A stretch of 64,000 nt of DNA from Antedon mediterranea (taxonomy: Eukaryota > Echinodermata > Crinoidea > Comatulida > Antedonidae): NCBI RefSeq assembly GCF_964355755.1, contig NC_092679.1, positions 4,032,001-4,096,000 of the forward strand, given 5' to 3'. Position numbers and translations under genes: made by a program. Under the pieces are notes generated by a model. The model saw only the letters and a program-made list of their open reading frames with translations, was not told the DNA's origin and ran no database searches. This document shows, one piece after another, positions 60,174-64,000 of the stretch (position 1 is the first letter of the stretch; each line of letters starts with the position of its first letter).

Positions 60174-62301
60174 TCAATCTACTATCTTCCGTTGTATCCC
60201 ATTGTGATCTACCATCATACGGTTCTTATCGTCAAATCCGCCTTCATCTAAAATTCGCATTTCCATAAACGGATTGCGAAAATCCCCTTGTGTCGTCATA
60301 GGAACAACTTTTCCAGTTGTACTACTGGCTATGTACTTCCTGATTTCCCTACTTTTTATAAACTGAGTCATTATCACCGAATCGTCGGTACCTCTGTCGT
60401 TGTACAGTTTAAAAGAAAACCTTTCACATGTAAAAGGAATGTTATCTTCCTCTATCTGCAAAAAAAATATTCATCTTTAAAATTCTTCAAACTGTTGACA
60501 ATTCCGTGATAAATCCGGTTTTCCACAATGCGAATTTATTTGTGCGAATTGAAAGCGTATTATTATTTTCATCTAAAGCTCTGTCTACACTATCAAATTC
60601 TATGTGACAAAAAAATCTTGTTTTCCCAAAATTATATGGACGTAAATCACTACCATATTTTGGAATATTACTATCATATTTGGACACACACTTTTTTTGT
60701 CAAACTATAGTTTGATAGTGTAGATAGAGCTTAATACTTTTGTGACGTAATCAATATCCTTAATTGATCCACTTGATCATCAGAATGAATAAATTAAAAC
60801 AAAATATATATAAACAGGCTTAAGATACTTACACTGTCTTTAATAGCGACCAGTGATGGTTGCATTGTGTCAACACCTATAAGAACTAACTTGTACGTGT
60901 AGTCTGCTGGGTCGTTTCCTGGTTCGACGTCGTCATCCAAAGTATCCACTGGAGGTTCCATCATTTTCAGTCTCATTACATTAAATGGTTGGTCGTCTGC
61001 TGTGTCCTTTATAAATCTTACTCTTGTTGCTGTAAAAAATATGGAAAGAAGAAATGCAAAAACTATACTGTCAAAACGGTAATACAAGCAAGTAAGGTTT
61101 ATAGTAAATGCACTAAGTAATTCCTGAACAGAGAAATTAGCGAGTTGACAAATATCTCAAGTTTCGGAGTGTAATCGTTAACAACCTGTAACTTTCTGCT
61201 TCCTGTAAGGAACGGTATGGGCTTACTGCAAACCATACTTAACCAATGCTTAACAATTGAAAAGACCTCTTCCTTTAGTCAACTTGTTATTGTCTATTGT
61301 ATTGTATTTGGTCTATAGAACCAAACAGGATACCCAATGTAAAGCCTTGTTTACACTATCAAACTTTATGTGACAACAAAAAATGTTTGGCTATCATTGC
61401 CATATTTGTGCACATCACACTTTTTTTGTCAAACTAGTTTGATAGTGTGGACAGAGCTTAAGTTGATAGTGTGGACAGAGCTTAAGTTGATTTTGTTTCG
61501 GTCTACATAATACTTTTTTTCTCGAACGTGTGAAAACTGTACATTTGTATGACGCAGGGAAGATTAAACGACTAATTTTTATTTTAAAAAACGTCAGGTA
61601 TCCAATTAATCTTCCTAACAAAATACACAAGCATTCGAATCACTTACATCTAGAATCGGAAAGGCATCCCGAGAAATCAACACTACGAAAAGGAAAGTTT
61701 GGTATTTGCTCTCCGATTTTCAGCAATCCATCATTTGCGGAAGATTTTACGGATACTATTCTACCAAAATCTTCATCCGGCCACTATAACAATAGTAAAA
61801 CATCATAATAAATAGATTAATAAAAAATAACAATGTTTCTCAGTATCGTAAAATATCTGGGCCGTACGATCTAGCGACAATAAACCACCAGATATGACGG
61901 AGAGAGCCATCCATAACACCCAAATATTACACACAGAAACCTATGTTACGGTTACGGTCAGCAGACATGATACTACAGACTGTTGATAGGATGATACAAT
62001 GTATATTTAGTGAAACTAAACTAGTAAAAATAGGGGTGCATGTGGTACTTACATTTATTCTAGGTTCCGCAGATTTTAACTGAAATGAAAATAGTAATAA
62101 TTAAATGTATTGTAGGTTAAAATTAGTTTGCTTCACTTTATGTAAAAAAAAACCATAGGCATCCATTTCCTTGGACTCTTTTATTGTGTATTTTTTAATT
62201 GAGATCCAGATATTATGCCTATATAAAAATATATATTTAACAGTAACACTTACCCTTTTGATAGGAACAACGCTGCCAGTGTTGCTCATTATTCGACTCA
62301 T
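60174..62301 (-). CDS. Uncharacterised 229-aa protein, possibly beta-trefoil
   Basis: Five exons in phase: 62301-62254, 62079-62053 (27-bp microexon), 61783-61648, 61029-60833, 60455-60174; all GT-AG with strong gtaagt donors. I cannot assign a family with confidence. No signal peptide or membrane segment is seen. The N-terminal ~70 residues are polar; residues ~72-215 are strand-rich: YKLVLIGVDTMQPSLVAIKD, FTCERFSFKLYNDRG, SREIRKYIASSTTGKVVPM, NPFMEMRIL. This spacing (Phe-x-Phe, then K/W-Tyr-Ile-Ala-Ser, then Phe-Met-x-hydrophobic near the end) resembles the last third of IL-1-type beta-trefoil cytokines, which also lack a signal peptide. That is an inference from pattern only; the PROSITE-style IL-1 signature is not met exactly. 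The acidic loop DTLDDDVEPGNDPADY would be an insertion. It lies 1.2 kb upstream of the calpain-like gene on the same strand. Confidence 0.7.
60576..60732. mobile_element. Family A MITE
   Basis: Ends aagctctgtctacactatcaaat and tagtttgatagtgtagatagagctt; intronic, between the last two exons of the 229-aa gene. Confidence 0.85.
61342..61482. mobile_element. Family A MITE with duplicated right end
   Basis: The left end aagccttgtttacactatcaaac is followed by a short core. The last ~23 bp (ttgatagtgtggacagagcttaag) occur twice in tandem at 61436-61482. Confidence 0.82.
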
Positions 62302-62590
62302 GATGAAATACTATTACTACTGCTCTGACAACAGAGTTTCATTACATACTATTGTTATACTTCTTCCGGTGGTGGGTGTTGGGTGGGATTTCCCCGCTTC
62401 AAAATAACTTTTCGATATCATGTGCATTTCTGTATAATACTGTACGTTTCGTTCATATGAATAACTGTAAGTTTCATTTTTGTTTATTGTTGTAGTATGG
62501 AATCGATTCATCATCACGTGCATGCACTGTCTTTATCCGCCATAAAACCTGTCTCATTAAAATCATTGTCTGAATAAACTTAATCATATT

Positions 62591-63274
62591 ATTTGTATAG
62601 ATCATTTAGATTCCAAAGCTATATACTTTTTACATTTCTCAAGGCTCTACAACCCACTATGTCGGTCGGTTGGTCGGTCAGTCGGTTGGTTGATAACACT
62701 AACTTGAGCACGCGACTGCAGCCATGTATATGGCCTTGTTATGTTCATACATAACACGTGGAGTAGAACGCCTAAATATAACATTACCCTACTATACCAT
62801 TAGTTTAAGATTCAAAGTTGCAAGCGCTAAAATATGAAATAACCTACCAACTGAAATTAAATATTCCCCAACAATTGCTTCATTCAAACCTAGATATCGA
62901 TCTCATATTTTTTTTGGCAAGTCTATTTTTTTATTTGTATAGATCATTTAGATTCCAAAGCTATATACTTTTTACATTTCTCAAGGCTCTACAACCCACT
63001 ATGTCGGTCGGTTGGTCGGTCAGTCGGTTGGTTGATAACACTAACTTGAGCACGCGACTGCAGCCATGTATATGGCCTTGTTATGTTCATACATAACACG
63101 TGGAGTAGAACGCCTAAATATAACATTACCCTACTATACCATTAGTTTAAGATTCAAATTTGCAAGCGCTAAAATATGAAATAACCTACCAACTGAAATT
63201 AAATATTCCCCAACAATTGCTTCATTCAAACCTAGATATCGATCTCATATTTTTTTTGGCAAGTCTATTTTTTT
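62591..63274. repeat. Near-identical 342-bp tandem duplication
   Basis: Copy 1 is 62591-62932, copy 2 is 62933-63274. I see one clear substitution (aaagttgc versus aaatttgc). Inside is 'tatgtcggtcggttggtcgg', 'aacttgagcacgcgactgcagc' and 'tatggccttgttatgttc', shared with 28853-28935 (minus). Confidence 0.95.
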
Positions 63275-64000
63275 TTCATAATTTGTCTTGTATTTAAGAC
63301 AGGACCACGATGCAAAACAGTTTTTCCTTTACCTGATTATGTGGTAAATGTTAAAAATAAATATGTAACTGCCGATCTGTTTGTATTGTTTGTATATATG
63401 GCAGTTACTTGTATTAAAGGCTTTTTATGTTTAATAAAACCCCTAAAATACATTTTCTAAATAATACATCAACTATTTTTGTTTCAGTGAGGTGTGATTG
63501 CTGCTGCAGTTGGTACCATTAACTAGTTTCATCGTTCCATGTTGAAGGGAAGAATTGGCTGGCAATTGGAACTTATACCATGTAATAAGCCGTATTGGTT
63601 TAAAGGTAGGTTGTTTTGGAGCAGATTAGCAAACTCCTATTTTAGTGCGATATTAATATCATCAATGGATTTAAATGAAAGCCATTGCATCAAAATACCT
63701 CATGATTAGCAATACTGTAATAAGAAAGAATATTGCATTTGAGGAAGCGTTAATAACCCGGTATATAACCCGGTATATAACCCGGAAGGAAATGGTCGGG
63801 GACTATAGGAGGTTTTATAGACCTATGTAGGCCTAACTGTTGGATATCATATGAAAATGAAATGAAATCTAATACTATTTAAGTCGAAGTTCGTCTTGTG
63901 CTATCGTCATTAGTCTTTCCTTCTTCATCTTGAAATAGAAAGGTATTTCCTCGAAAGTGATAGAGGTTTTAAGAACTTAAGAACGTTGATTGGAGGTTAT
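63275..64000. other. Intergenic, nothing recognised
   Basis: No exon, tRNA or known repeat was seen, except a 14-bp unit (taacccggtatata) repeated two to three times at 63751-63784. Confidence 0.5.

Overview
The window is nuclear DNA of a multicellular animal. It is AT-rich, its genes are split by long introns with GT-AG (twice GC-AG) junctions, and it is dense in short non-autonomous transposons. The proteins read like those of an invertebrate deuterostome. The repeats and gene set fit an echinoderm best, but that is an impression, not a proof. All exon models below were joined by hand from splice signals, reading-frame phase and remembered family sequence; no search was run.

Layout: (1) 1-12582 holds no exon I can recognise, only repeats. 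(2) 12583-47199, plus strand, is most of a girdin/Daple (CCDC88) gene: the distal HOOK domain, a long coiled coil in about 24 exons, and a Ser/Pro-rich tail ending in the Daple-type PDZ ligand YGCV. Its first ~100 codons lie further upstream. The 3' UTR follows to about 49.3 kb. (3) Three genes lie on the minus strand, head to tail: a 229-aa protein of uncertain family, possibly a beta-trefoil cytokine-like fold (62301-60174); a 680-aa classical-architecture calpain in which all three catalytic residues are replaced (58968-54916); and a 493-aa DGLUCY-like protein with a complete DUF1445/UPF0317 domain and a shortened C-terminal part (54417-49635). The CCDC88 and DGLUCY-like genes converge, with likely poly(A) signals about 330 bp apart. 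(4) 62.3-64 kb is intergenic, with a fresh 342-bp tandem duplication.

The introns carry at least 16 copies of one palindromic MITE family (called family A), two smaller MITE families (B, C), a pogo/Tigger-like MITE, a ~1.57-kb non-autonomous Helitron with clear ends, a nested foldback element of ~1.2 kb, the 3' end of a non-LTR retrotransposon, tRNA-derived SINEs, and a minisatellite that seems to have grown from a SINE's B-box end. Two separate local duplications copied a splice site (an acceptor in CCDC88, a donor in the DGLUCY-like gene).

The genes are not obviously one pathway. CCDC88 is a cytoskeletal/Wnt-signalling scaffold. The most unusual stretch is the minus-strand trio, where a dead calpain sits directly downstream of a leaderless, possibly cytokine-like protein.
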